The notes under the pieces: generated by a model
The model's input: only the letters and a program-made list of their open reading frames with translations
Told to the model about the DNA's origin: nothing
The model's database searches: none
Translations under genes and position numbers: made by a program
Shown here: positions 43,259-55,347 of the stretch, piece after piece
Numbering within the stretch: the first letter of the stretch is position 1
Layout: each line of letters opens with the position of its first letter
DNA from: Lathyrus oleraceus
Lineage: Eukaryota > Streptophyta > Magnoliopsida > Fabales > Fabaceae
DNA: 64,000 bases
Assembly: GCF_024323335.1 (NCBI RefSeq)
Contig: NC_066581.1
Coordinates: forward strand, 38,704,699 to 38,768,698
Direction of reading: 5' to 3'

Positions 43259-44785
43259 AATGGCTGAACAATAACAATTTTCAAAGGCAATTGAAAGCAA
43301 CAACATGTTGGAAGGAATTCTTGAGTTAACTTTTCACACTCCAGTCAATGAGTTAACTGTGTTGTGTGAAACCATCGTTGATTTCAAAAACCTAAAGGAT
43401 AACGGTTTTGATTTCACTGAAACATTGAAAGTTCAAGGATGGAACACCTTATTCGAGAGACTCACAGGCCCATTTTACCTTGTGTTGGTAAAATAGTTTT
43501 GGGTTAATGCAATAGTTGAAAGGGAACCCATAACTTCCTATGTCATGAATAGGAAGATCGTCATCACTAAGAAGTACATTGTGGACCTTATTGGTCATGA
43601 TGGAAAAGGAAAAAGGGTTCATAGTGCAATAATCACTACTAAGAAAGATGTTGGTATTTCTCCTGTCATATTCAAAGAAGAAAAAAATTTCGATGATGAA
43701 AATGGTCCTAATGCTAAGGACTTCACAAGGAACCTAAGGGTTTGGATCAAGATCATTTTAGGGTGCATCAACCACATGCCAAGTACAAACAGTTCTGACT
43801 ACATCAACACACATCAAAAAATAATGTTATTTCTTATGGAAAAAGGTGTCAAGTTGGGACTTCCATAACTTCTATTTAAGTTCATAAGGGATTCTATTAT
43901 AGATTCCAGAATTGGTGGATCATCTAATAAGGATAGGAGCAAATTCATTCCCAATAGGAGATTGATTTCAGATATTCTGGTGGAAAACGGTCTGGTGGAT
44001 GACCTTCTGGTCAATGGCTTGATAGAAGAATTGGTGAAGGGTGCTGGGAAAGTCTTTTAGGGGAAGAATTTGAAGAGTATGGGTCTTATCTCCAGATTTC
44101 AAAGACCAGATGTCATGCTAACTAAGGATGATATCTGTGGTATAAGAAATCCTCTTGAGAATTACCCTATATTCACTAAAATTGACCTCCACAGGTTCTG
44201 ATGGCTTACTTGGAAATCTGTCTAAAGGACGAAATTAAACCTCTCGTGGATCCATTTAACCTTCTGGAAACTTGCCCAGATGTTCATGGAAAAAGAAAGA
44301 AAGAATTAAGAGGCTAAGGATCTTCTAGGGCTCAAAAGAAGAATAAGATTGTTATCTTTCAGGAGGAAGATGAGGTGCCTCTAAGTGAGCGCCAGAAGGC
44401 CATGATTCTGAAGGATACCTCTGGGGTCGTCCAGTCTTCAAGAGTTTCTGGTAAGCTTCCTTCTGATAACACTTCTTTAGATTTTGTTTCAATTTCTACT
44501 AGAATCTTACCAATTCCTCCTCCATCTCAATCCACTATTTCTGGACTAATTCCAATCCCACCACCAGAATCAAATCCACAAATATCAACAGCTATCATAG
44601 AAATTCCACCACCAATATATACTCATATAATAGAAACACCTGTCACTGAAACTAATTTAGTTTCTATTCCTATTTTAGAAAAACAACTGATACCACCACC
44701 ATTATATCCTCTACAATTACAAACTTCACCCATCTCACCACCACTAACTATTTATGCTCCTGTTGTTTTGCGCAACAATCTCTAG
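43259..44785 (+). pseudogene. SIRE-2 envelope-like region
   Basis: Broken ORF in the place of the Sirevirus envelope-like gene. Fragments: LTFHTPVNELTVLCETIVDF (43325 on), MNRKIVITKKYIVDLIGHDG (43545 on, within a putative plant transposon protein-like domain) and RVWIKIILGCINHMPSTNS (near 43738). A Pro/Ile-rich tail is open at 44375-44785. At least four stops or frame changes. Clearly diverged from the Sirevirus-1 ORF, so the two elements are different families. Confidence 0.65.
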
Positions 44786-44786
44786 C

Positions 44787-45850
44787 CTTCCTACACGAGG
44801 GTTACTTACAGGACCGACTAAGGAGTCTCAGACTTAGTGTTTTGTGTATATGGCTATTTGGTAAACATTGTTTCTGACTGGTTGAAAGGGTGTAAATGAG
44901 ACTCTTGACAAGTCAAGGAAATAATAAAGGTAAAATGACAGGTAGAAACGATAAAGTACTGAAAGAAAGACGATAAACAGTAAAGTGAAACAAGACAAAA
45001 GATAAGCTTTGCGAAATTAAATGACTTGTAATTATAAAGTGGAGGCAAAATACTTTGTTTGTGAGGAGAGTAACGTTTTTCTCGTAAACACTTTGATACC
45101 TCAAGTTTTAACCCTACTGCAAATGTTCAAATTGCCAGCTTTTAATTCTCACATAACATTGGCTTAAATACTAATTAGAAAGTAACTATCGGGGGATTAC
45201 AAAGCCTTCTTGAGGTACCACGTGTCGATCCACTTCCCCTATCTCAGCGTATAAATACCCACGACTTCTTTATGTGCCCACGTTCTCCTTCCCCACTCAA
45301 AACCTTTTGGCTTAGACTGTAGCTTGTCTGTGTCGACCGACAGACTCTCACACCCTTCTGTCGAGGAGCTTCCGACGAAACCCCCGGTCGAAATGGATTT
45401 TTTCCTTAGCCGAAATTTGTCACCTAACAAATTATCCCCTGAAAAGGCTGGGTTCGACATGAGCGAGTCGATCGAGAAGCTGGCCTTTTGACATTCCATA
45501 TTTCGGCTACTTATCTTGTCGGTACTCATGACTTAATAGGTAATGATGACTTTTTTCGGCCGCATGATTTCCTAGACATTCAACCATCATTGGCAGCCAT
45601 CCCTAGGTCATGGGATCTTAACCAAACCCCACAAACATTTCAAATTACTCCCTAGCCAGCCACTTATCAGTCGCTTACATGCTCGACCATTCACCTTGCT
45701 TGGCTTATAAATAGAGTCTTCAGCTTTGTTGCACATTTCTCTGCCTCCATACTGACATACCCTTTTTCTCAAAACCTCAAACACGCTTCTGCATTGCATT
45801 TTCTTACACAGCATTTCCAAAAAACTTCAAACCTTTACCTTACTTCTGCA
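44787..45850. repeat. Probable Tat-C 3' LTR and promoter of the antisense gene
   Basis: Noncoding. It holds two TATAAATA boxes on the + strand (45250-45257 and 45706-45713); the second is about 140 bases before the ATG of the antisense gene and well placed to drive it. The exact LTR ends and PPT were not found, because the partner LTR is outside the window. Confidence 0.45.
45706..45713 (+). promoter_or_regulatory. TATA box upstream of the antisense gene
   Basis: TATAAATA in the context GGCTTATAAATAGAG, with about 138 bases to the ATG at 45851. It would give a leader of about 110 bases. Not proven to be used. Confidence 0.5.
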
Positions 45851-48800
45851 ATGGCTTCTTCATCTCTCGCGAAAGAAAACGTCTCTTAAGGTACTGGCCA
45901 TAACCCCATTGCCCTCAAGCTTACTGCTAAAGAAGGGATGAAAAGTACTCCTCAACCTCCATCGTTTGATAAAGCTATTCTCAAGAATTGGTAGAACTAT
46001 TTGGTGATCCTGTTCGTGGTGGACAAAAAGCTATTGGCTTTCCATGGTCCCCTTGCTGGTGCCAAATCTTCCCCAATAAAGGTGGCACCCTTCTTTCCTG
46101 GGTATAAGCTTGACATGCCTCCTGCTTTTGACAGATCCGTTGCACTCGATGTCAGGTTCATGGAGGCAAAAGCTAGGGTTTTTCGTTCCATACCCACTCC
46201 TAGCAACAAGGAGTACTTAGCGTGGCTTAATAAAGTCCAGCGTGAACGCCATGACCAATGGAGGAGCGCTGGGATCTTCGACCTCATTGAGATCTCGAAA
46301 TATGCCCATCGTGTTAACCCTTGCATGTTGCTGGCATCCCTCTACTTCTGGGAAGGTTCAACTAACACCTTCCAGCTTCCATGTGGGATGCTGACACCTA
46401 ATCTCTTTGACGTGGCGGCAATTACCGACCTTTCACCCTTGGGGGAGACCTTCGACCCAACTCTGTTGACAGAGAATACCTTCACATTTGGTCGGGCCAA
46501 CCTCCTGAATTACATCAAAGACCATTACAACAAAGATTCTATCGAAGTGTCTGATGAAGAACACATAGCTTTCCTCACCATGTGGCTCTCTTATTATATC
46601 TTCTGTCCTGGGTCCCTACAGATTGCCAAGAGTTATATTGCCCTGGCAATCCAGATACATGAGGGTCGACAAATATCGTTGGGAAAACTTTTGCTGGCTT
46701 CTTTGTACCAGGCCCTGGGGTTGGCAACCTTGAAGCTGAAACTCCTCGCCAACACCCCAAAATATCTGAATTTGTCAGGTCCTTTGTGGCTCCTGCAACA
46801 CTGGCTAAACGCTACCTTCGAGTATCAACTGGGATACGTCACGTTAGAGCGTCTTATGTGACTGAATAAAGACCGACCAATCGAAGCGGCCATGTTAGCC
46901 TTGACAACCTGTCAGGAAACCCCCAACACCAACATCTTCATGAAATATATAAACATGTTCATTGAAGTGGACAAGTTCGCTCCTGGTAAGGCGTCGTTTG
47001 CTGACAAGAAATTTGTCCCTAAATGGTTCAAGGATCCTTTCCCTAGAAGCACTCCCCAAATTGCAGCATAGTCAAACGCTATATGGAGGGATTTTCTGTC
47101 TCCAACTTTGCTGTCCTATAGGATTGAACCAGGGTCGAAGGGATTCGGCTTCATGAGCCACCAGTCGAACCTTGTCGCACGTCAACTTGGCCTGAGCCAG
47201 ATGGTCCCAAAGTCTCTGGTATCTCATGATACTGACACCATTTGGTATGGTTGATCGCTAACGGCTGATGACCACAGGGCCTGTCTTCGTTTCGGTCGAT
47301 CCAACAACCGCTATGAACTCCTAGTTTTTTGATCCCAACAATCTTTCTTAACGACCACTGAGTTTGATGAATGGTGGAACTCTTACTATAATTGCTCCTT
47401 TGCCAGCGACCAGTTCCTCCAGAACATGGTCGATGCGCTATCCACCCTCTCCAACGACATACAACCTCTGCCTCCGTCTGTTATTGCTCCCGACCCAAAA
47501 ATCCAAAAGCCTGCCATTGACGATGCCCCTAAAAAGTTACCTATACACTGACTTAATTGCTCCCGACCGAAAAATCCAAAAGCCTGCCAATCTGACGGTT
47601 TTTGGTGTTTAGGGTCAAAAGAGGGTTATTGAACCACCTTTGGAGAAACCTCTGAAAAAGCAATGGGTGCCTTAGACCCCTCCTCCACAAGTATGACCCA
47701 TTCTTTTTGCGAACCAAATTTTTGCTGAGACTTTTCCTCTTTAACCACTTATTTATATGTCTTCATATTCAGGTGTCTGAAGAGGCGCCTGTGGCGGAAG
47801 ATTAAGATTCATAAGGGAGTGCACACTCCCAGATTTTCTCTCTGTCGAAAGCTCCACCCAATACTCCACCTACTCCTACGCGGCGGAAGAAGGCTTCGAC
47901 CCAAAACTCTCTGACTAAAGTGGCTCCTAGGGCTTCCTCGACCATCCAAAAAGAAGTCGAAGAGGTTCTCACCCCCGAGGATCCAGAAAGGACTCCTATT
48001 GCTTCGCCTCTTGTCGATCTCCAGGTACTGGCTCATACTTCTCTCCCCATACATGGGTTTCTTTTCGCTTTGTGATCTAACACTTGTATTTTTTCAGGGA
48101 CCAAAGGGATTTCCGATTGAGGTCGATACCGAAGTCATGGATTCGACTAAACACCCCCCACTGATGTTGCGTTAAGCCCACAACAACAAGCTGAATTTAA
48201 ACCTGATTCTTCTACGACCTCTCAACCTCCTGCTTTTCTGACACCTTCAAATGCGAACATGGATGACAAAAATGCGACGACCAACTTTCCTACTCTGGAT
48301 GACATAAGGCTCGTCAAACACCGGAATCTTGTAGAGGCTTTAATAAAAATTCAACAAATTTGTCGGTTGTCGACTGACGCACCATCTGCATCAACTACTG
48401 TCGGTGATTCCTCAGAGCTTCATGACGAGGTTGTCTTTATCCTTCTGCAGCTGAAAGCGTCCCTATATGACGATGGGTTTTTGGATGCTCTTAAAAAACG
48501 TGGGGAGGTCGCTTGTGATATCTTCAAATTTTGTCGACTCTCTGGCCCTTCGTGACCTTCCAGCCTCAATGGTGAAGTATTTTATCGAGTTCGAGGATTT
48601 CTTCACTCAATTCACCAAGGACTTGAACCTCCAACAAAATGCTGACTTCCAAATAAACGTGAAACTACGAGGTGAAGATCTAATGGGACTCCAGTAAGGC
48701 TTATGAACGGGAACTTGATGAGTTCGAACACAAGAAAGAAGAGCGTCTCCGTCAGCGGGAAGTCTTTGATCAGCAAATCTCTGATTACCAGGCCCTAATC

Positions 48801-49041
48801 GCAGAGCTTAACAATAAGATTACCAAAATGGAAGCACAGAAGGCTTCTTTGGAGAAGTACAAAGGGATCCCAAAGTAGGAGGCAATCAACAGTGAGGTCA
48901 TGAGAGAGGTGTCTCATGGGTAGAGAGCCTTCAAAATTCAAGCCGATATCAAGTATCTACGTGGGAAGAAAATCTCTCTAGATAATAGGATTAAGCATGA
49001 GATGTTTGCGTTTGAGGATTTCAAATCTAGGTTCCCCATTT
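45851..49041 (+). pseudogene. Antisense plant-mobile-domain (PMD) gene of Tat-C with two apparent introns
   Basis: ATG at 45851 (MASSSLAKENVS), then stops at about 45889 and 45993. The PMD-like core is open at 46001-46861: FHGPLAGAKSSPIKVAPFFP, LYFWEGSTNTFQLPCGMLTP and ITDLSPLGETFDP. It continues in frame past TGA 46859 to about 47550 with further stops near 47067, 47251 and 47328. Two short GT-AG introns are likely: 47691-47772 and 48025-48097. The C-terminal part (about 48690-49041) is coiled coil with QISDYQALIAELNNKITKME. It ends 157 bp from the convergent integrase stop. Most stops are explained by single C-to-T or G-to-A changes. PMD proteins are a plant family shared by hosts and transposons; function here unknown. 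Confidence 0.7.
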
Positions 49042-49197
49042 AAATTTTTCTTTAATCATTGTAGGTCTGTTAACCATTTTTATAATGTCCCCCTGGGACA
49101 CTTCTTCAACAATTAATGAAATTTATGTTTGGATATGTATTTCCTGTAGCATAGGTTTATATTTCTTCAAAATTTTCCCATTTATTCTTAAGACCCT

Positions 49198-49703
49198 TTA
49201 ATCCCCACCAAGTTCTTCGATTTCATACGCATTGTTACTGTATGTCCGAGTTACTCGAAATGGTCCTTCCCATTTTGGTGACAACTTACCTAGGGTTCGA
49301 TCCCGACGATCCATGGGCAAAAGTACTTTCCACACGTAGTCATTATCAACAAAGGTTTTTCCCTTTATTTTTCTATTGTAGACCTTATCTACACATTCCT
49401 TTTTTCGGATCACCATTTCGACCGCAACCAACCTTTCTTCGTCTAAATAAGCCAACTCATCGTACATCATGTTCCAGTATTGCTCTGACTGAAGGTCATT
49501 TTGGCGCTAGACTCTGACGGACTGTAAACATATCTTTGCCGTCAATATGGCGTCGTGACCAAACTTTAGTCGAAAACGCATCGAATTCTTCGCCTCTTTG
49601 GGGGACGTTTGACACGCCCATAGTGCTTGGTCCAAAGTATTGTGCCAATTCTTTGGCTTTTAACAAACGCACTTCTTAATCAGGCTTATTATTACTTTGT
49701 TGG
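49198..49703 (-). pseudogene. pol: Tat-C integrase C-terminal part
   Basis: Continues the integrase from 63103 after Athila-2. It reads LIKK, then WHNTLDQALWACQTSPKEA (near 49645-49589), FGHDAILTAKI, and the open 49198-49470 part with DEERLVAVEMVIRKKE and the GPF-type LGKLSPKWEGPFRVTRTYSN. Stops occur near 49655 and 49513. It ends in LGGD at 49198. The open frame is shared by Ogre/Tat-type integrases. Confidence 0.85.
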
Positions 49704-51189
49704 TGATAACGTGAAAATGTATCACATATTTAGTTTCATATGCATTGCTTTTTACTTGATTAACACTTGTTATTACGCAATATTTTATGTTTATTGCAGG
49801 TATTTATCGAATAAAAGATGTATAGGCAAGCAAAGTGGAAAATAGCAAAAAGTAAAGAAAAAGAGAAGAAAATGGAGAAAAATAGAGAGCACGGGGCCCA
49901 CCACAACAAATGGGCATGTGGCGTCCACCACTTGGATGTATGGCTTCCGCCACATGACCTAAAGGGAGTGGTGGCGCCCACCACAAAGCAAGGAAGTGGT
50001 GGCGCCCATCCCTCAAAAGGTGGCGCTCGTCACAGAGATCAAAATAGGGCTGTGGCAACCGCCACAACCCGGTCTCCCCTATTTTCTCTCCACCTTTTTA
50101 GCCACGACCTCCACAATTTTAGCCATGACTTCCACTTACCTTTTCAACCAACAAATGCAACAATCTAGGTAGGTGGAAAGTATATAACAAAGGGTCGGTT
50201 TTCTTTTCAAGGGGTGCACTTTTTCAGTCAAATTCATTTTGTTAGTTTTCTAGGGCAGTTTCTTACTTTGTAAAAGCAATAGACTCTTCACATCGAGGAC
50301 TATTACAACTTATTGTTTACACATTTGAATTCGATTGTAACGGTGTACTCGATTCCCAAAGCTTGTCGGCATAGTTTAATTCGAAGAATAAGGATTTATT
50401 TCAAGTTCTCGATTTATATTCCAGGTTTTATTTCAATTTCCATTTTAATTATTTATTCCTTATTGTATGCCTGATTGTCTGAATACCATGTCTGTTACCG
50501 GATCCATGTTCGGCTAAACCTTTAGGTATCGGTATGTAAAGACCGTCGAAACGACGGGATTCGTAAATAATTGGTGTTGGCTTTTATAACATTTACTTTT
50601 CCAGTTTTAGTTTCTTGTTTTATTCAAAAAAAAATCGTACGAGAGTACAAAACAAACAAAGGTTACGGTCAATAAGAACGAGAGTTTGAGATTTTAACCA
50701 GATAGCTGAAACTAGGCACTAATCCTAAACACAGCGAGAGCGCTTTAGGATTAATTAGACTTTATTCATATTCAAAAATTACTTTTAAATTCAAAATGAG
50801 ACCGCGAGAGCCAAGCATTCTGATTTAAGAGTATGGTCAGAGTCAATAAAACGAGAGTGTGAGACTAAGTCCTTTTTATAAATAATTTCTACTGAAGAAT
50901 ATTTTGACCAATAAGATTAAAACAATTATCTATCGAATCCCCGAGGTTTGATGTGTTACATACCGATATCCCTTTATCAAATATCTTTATTAATCTTCTA
51001 TTTACGTTATAGTTATTTCTCTCCATCCCTCCAATCTTAGAACGATCATCAGCCTTTAATTTACATAGTAACATTAGATAACGATACGTTCGATTATTAG
51101 TCCTTGTGGGTTCGATAATCTTTAAAATTACGCAATACGACTGTGCACTTGTAGTCACGATTCCCATAGACTTACTAAGTCGTGATCCA
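49704..51189 (+). repeat. Athila-2 5' LTR
   Basis: 1,486 bp, TGATAACG to GATCCA. TATA-like TATATAA at 50181-50187. Hairpins with GTGG/CCAC stems between 49893 and 50066, including GTGGTGG/CCACCAC (49968-49984) and TGTGGC/GCCACA (50051-50066). Shares its first and last parts with the Athila-1 LTR. Confidence 0.9.
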
Positions 51190-51194
51190 GTTTT

Positions 51195-51212
51195 TGGCAC
51201 CATTGTCGGGGA
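51195..51212 (+). promoter_or_regulatory. Athila-2 primer binding site (tRNA-Asp type)
   Basis: TGGCACCATTGTCGGGGA, five bases after the LTR. It resembles the Athila consensus with two changes. Confidence 0.8.
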
Positions 51213-51298
51213 CTAATTTAGTTGATATCGTAACTCCAGTGTTGCCTAATACAGACTAAGGCAAACAATTCTATTTCCCTTTATAATTTGTCGAGTGT

Positions 51299-53005
51299 AT
51301 GCCAAGTACTCGCTCTCAATGGGAGAAATTAAAGCTACCATTTGACGAACCTTAGCGTTATCTAAGGTTAGAATGCCGGATACGAGACCTGATACGAGAA
51401 CATCGTATTAAGCTAAATCTTCTCGATCCTAATATCCCTATTCCAGAACCAGTTATTCGACCAGAGATGGCCGAAGGACCGCAAAACCGTCCTCTTAAGT
51501 ACTATTCAATCCCTTCGCAAGATGAACCACATAAGAACATCGCTGCCCCTGCCATCGAGGCCAATAATTTCGAGCTAAAACCTTCGTTCTTGTCAGCCAT
51601 ATAGCAAAACCAATTTTCAGGTAGTCCCACGGAGGACCCGAACCTACATTTGTCAGTGTTTTTGCAATACGCAGACACAGTGAAAGCAAATGGTGTCAGC
51701 CCCGAAGCTATAAGACTACGTATTTTCCCATTATTATTAAGAGATAGAGCTAGAGCTTGGCTCCAATCTCTACCATGCAACTCTGTCACTACGTGGAACG
51801 AGTTGAAGAAAGTTTTCATAGCACGATATTTCCCACTTAGTAAGACGGCTATGCTAAGAGCCCAAAGAAACGGGTTTTAACAAAAAGATAATGAATCACT
51901 TTTTAAAGCTTGTGAGAGATACAAAAACATGATGAGGCTTTATCCACATCACAGTTTAGAAGAATTGTTAATCATCCATACCTTTTACAACGGTCTCTTG
52001 TACAACACAAGATTGACAATAGACGCCTCCGCAGGTGGCGCACTGATGTATAAACCATACACTAAGGCCTATAAACTTATCAAAAGTATGGCCCATAATC
52101 ATTACCAGTGGGTAAGCCAAAGAACCTTCATAGAAAAACCTCCAACGAAAGGCGGTATGTACGAATTAAGCAGTCTTGACCATGTCAACGCCATTGTAGA
52201 CACTCTTACTCAAAAGATAGACAACTTGACCATTACACCTGCAGTCACCGTGGCTGCCGTAGCACCAAACTACGAGATATGTGGAGTTCCAGGGTATGCT
52301 GCCCCAGAATGTCAACTCTTGACAGGAACCTCCACAGACCAGGTGAGCTATGCTCAAGGAAACCCTTACTCAAACACCTATAACCCAGGTTGGAAGAACC
52401 ATCCTAACTTTTCGTACAAAAACAATAATGCATTGTATGCACCTAACCAATCACCCACTGTACCACCAGGACATCATAAAGCTGCCACAAATACTCAAAA
52501 TGCTCCTAGGAAGTCAAACCTAGAAATAATGATGGAAAACTTCATAGCTAACCAAGCCCAAACAAATAAGGATTTCCTAAATCAAGACATATACACTAGT
52601 GAGCAAATCAAGTAGTTAGTAAACAAGGTAGACGCGTTAGCCACCCATAACAAAATATTGGAAACACAAATCTCGCAAGTGGCTCAACAACAAGCACCTA
52701 TTGCTGCTCCTGCAGGCACATTTCTTGGACAGCCACAACCAAACCCGAAAGGTCATGCAAATGCTATTATACTATGAAGTGGGACAGAACTAGACGGACG
52801 AACGTACCCTAGAATTCAAAACCCATCCATGCACCAAGACCCTGGTAAGGTAACTGAGAAGGAAGACGAACAAGAGGAAGATAAAAACGAAGAGGTCGTA
52901 GAGAAAGAAGAACCTTATGTGCCTCCACCACCGTATAAACCCCCTATCACTTATCCTTAAAGACTTGTTAAATCTAAAAGTGTAGAGCAATTTAAAAAAT
53001 TCATA
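51299..53005 (+). pseudogene. gag: Athila-2 gag
   Basis: ATG 51299 (MPSTRSQWEKLKLPFDEP). One frame carries gag and protease to about 53674 but is broken by stops near 51353, 51602, 51878, 52613, 52775 and 52958. The capsid core SGSPTEDPNLHLSVFLQYAD and RDRARAWLQSLPCNSVTTW lies at about 51620-51800. The middle is open at 51929-52615, with NPYSNTYNPGWKNHPNFSY near 52360. The tail PYVPPPPYKPPITYP is near 52915. Comparison with Athila-1 shows TGG to TGA at 52775 and GAA to TAA at 52958. No zinc knuckle. Confidence 0.85.
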
Positions 53006-53700
53006 GAGCTTCTAAAACAATTGAATATCATAATACCCTTTACAAAAGCCATCATTCAAATGCCCTCATATGCTAAGTTTATCAAAGAAATCTTATCTAA
53101 TAAGAAGAAGATAGAGGATAATGAAACCTTTACACTTACTGCTGAGTGTATCGCCATAATACAAAATAATATGCCTCCAAAGCTGAAAGACCCATGTAGT
53201 TTCTCCATACCCTGTGTAATCGGAAAGTTTGTCATAGATAAAGCACTACGCGACTTAGGAGCCAATATTAGCTCAATGCCCTTGTCCATATGCGAAAGGC
53301 TCAAAATGGGAGAACTAAGACCTACGAGGATGTCCGTACAACTTATAGATCGTTCTGTTAAATTTCCTGTCGGTATGTTATAAAACGCTCCGGTGCGCAT
53401 AGGACAATTCTATATTCCTATTGATTTCATAATCATGGATATAAAAGAGGATTCCAACATCCCTATCATATTAGGAAGACCATTCCTAGCGACTACCGGA
53501 GCCATTAAAGATGTTAAGAAAGGCAAGCTAACCTTTGAAGTTGGTGAGGAAAAAGTCAAATTCATTTTAATGCAATTCTTAAAGACACCAGCTATAGACG
53601 ATACCTGTTGTCTACTAGATGTCATCGACGAATGTATAAGAGAAATGGAGAATGAAAAAACATCATACTCCTAAATACTAAAAATTCCAAGGCCTCATAC
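53006..53700 (+). pseudogene. pol: Athila-2 protease
   Basis: Same frame as gag. MPPKLKDPCSFSIPCVIGKF leads into ALRDLGANISSMPLSICE at about 53244-53300. The usual D-[ST]-G-A-[ST] is D-L-G-A-N here, so catalysis is doubtful. After a stop at 53381, the second half IPIILGRPFLATTGAIKDV (53459-53515) follows. Confidence 0.8.
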
Positions 53701-54780
53701 TTTTGAAGATGAAAATTGAAGTGAGGAATACCAAGATGATAGCCTAAGCGAATGTCTAGCACTAACGCCCGATCATATTCCTTGCCTAAAGAAACCAACC
53801 CTAGAACTTAAGACGCTACCCAAAAATCTAAGGTATGAATTCCTAGACACTGAACTTGAGCAACCCGTAATAGTCAATGCAGACTTAGGGCAGATAGAAA
53901 CCGAAAAGCTTCTACACATTTTAAGAAAATATCCAACTGCTTTAGGCTACAATATCTCATATCTAAAAGGAATAAGCCCTTCCATATGCATGCATCGCAT
54001 AATGCTAGAGGAAGACAATAAGACCTCTAGATAACATCAAAGAAGGATAAATCCCATTTTGAGTGATGTAGTAAAGAAAGAAGTGCAAAAGCTGTTAGAA
54101 GCAGGTATTATCTACCCAATATCTGATAGTCAATGGGTCAGCCTAATACATGTCGTACCGAAGAAGGGAGGCGTCACAGTTGTTAATAATGAAAAGGCGA
54201 ATCTATAATACAAAGAGTGGTTACTGGAAGTAGAATGTGCATTGATTATAGAAAATTAAGCAAAGCCACTTGGAAGGATCATTTTCCTTTATCGTTTATC
54301 GATCAAATGCTTGAACGACTGGCTAAGCATTATCACTTATGCTACTTAGACGATTATTCTGGATTTTTCCAAATTCATATTCATCTTGACGACCAGAAGA
54401 AAACGACCTTCACATGTCCCTATGGTGCATTCTCCTACCGACGAATGTTGTTCGGATTGTGTAATGCTCCCGCAATATTCCAAAGATGCATGATGTCAAT
54501 TTTCGCTGATTTTATAGATGACATCATGGAAGTCTTCATGGACGATTTCTCTGTATGCGGACAGAGATTTGAAGGATGTTTGTCGAAACCTGAAATGGTA
54601 CTTAAGAGATGCGTAAAAGTGAACCTCGTTCTAAACTGGGAAAAATGCCATTTCATGGTCCGACAAACGATCGTACTCGGACACATAGTATCCAATAAGG
54701 GGATTGAAGTCGACAAGGATAAAATAGAAGTTATAGAAAACCTTCATCCTCCAAAAACCGTAAGAGAAATATGAAGCTTC
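53701..54780 (+). pseudogene. pol: Athila-2 pre-RT linker and reverse transcriptase
   Basis: The linker repeats the Athila stretch KNLRYEFLDTELEQPVIVNA (near 53824). RT: KEVQKLLEAGIIYPISDSQW (54080 on), then a lost base near 54200 shifts the frame. The frame 54217-54774 holds MCIDYRKLSKATWKDHFPLS, the palm stretch FQIHIHLDDQKKTTFTCPYG and the catalytic VFMDDFSV at about 54531-54554. RT ends with HFMVRQTIVLGHIVSNKGIE and a stop at 54772-54774 where Trp is usual. Athila-1 lost everything after FG-C-N of this domain. Confidence 0.85.
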
Positions 54781-55347
54781 TTAGGACATGTCGGTTTCTA
54801 CCGACGATTCATTAAAGATTTCTCAAAAATCACCAAATCACTGACTGACTTATTGATGAAAGACACCAAATTCATCTTTGATGACGAATGCCTAGCGGCG
54901 TTTGAACAACTGAAAACAGCTCTTATAACCGCACCTATCATGCAACCGCCCGATTGGAGATTACCCTTTGAAATCATGTGTGATGCTAGTGACTATGTTG
55001 TAGGCACAATCTTAGGACAAAGAAGGGATAAGAAACTTCATGCAATATACTACGCAAGTAGAACCCTAGACCCTGCGCAAATGAACTACGCCACCATAAA
55101 AAAGGAACTTTTAGCCGTAGTGTTCGCTTTGGATAAATTCCGTTCTTACCTAGTAGGAGAAAAGATAATTATCTATACCGACCATGCTGCAATTAGGTAC
55201 CTGTTAAATAAAAAGGACGCCAAACCAAGACTCCTAAGATGGATCTTACTATTACAAGAGTTTAACCTAGAAATCAAGGATAAGAGGGGCACTGAAAACG
55301 TCGTGGCAGACCACTTGTCAAGAATGGAAGGTTTTGAACCTGAATGA
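54781..55347 (+). pseudogene. pol: Athila-2 RNase H
   Basis: Open frame, mostly intact: [20 protein letters not shown], the catalytic [40 protein letters not shown] (catalytic Glu), [20 protein letters not shown] and [10 protein letters not shown]. All four acidic positions are present. It ends at TGA 55345-55347, which leads directly to the integrase part (55348) in the same frame. Confidence 0.85.

Larger units (their letters stand above)
36873..44786 (+). mobile_element. SIRE-2: 5' LTR and internal region of a degenerate SIRE/Maximus-like copia element
   Basis: LTR 36873-38211, PBS near 38220, gag, integrase, RT/RNase H and a decayed envelope-like region. The 3' LTR is not seen; the element ends in unrelated sequence at about 44.79 kb, probably through insertion of Tat-C. 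It entered copia-1, judged by the break in copia-1 protease. No target duplication partner lies in the window. Many frameshifts and a deletion across the protease mark it as old. Confidence 0.8.

Noticed and set aside
45851..49041. The PMD gene as a functional host gene
   Set aside because: It has several in-frame stops and lies between integrase and the probable 3' LTR of Tat-C, where antisense ORFs are known; recent host capture cannot be excluded but is not needed.
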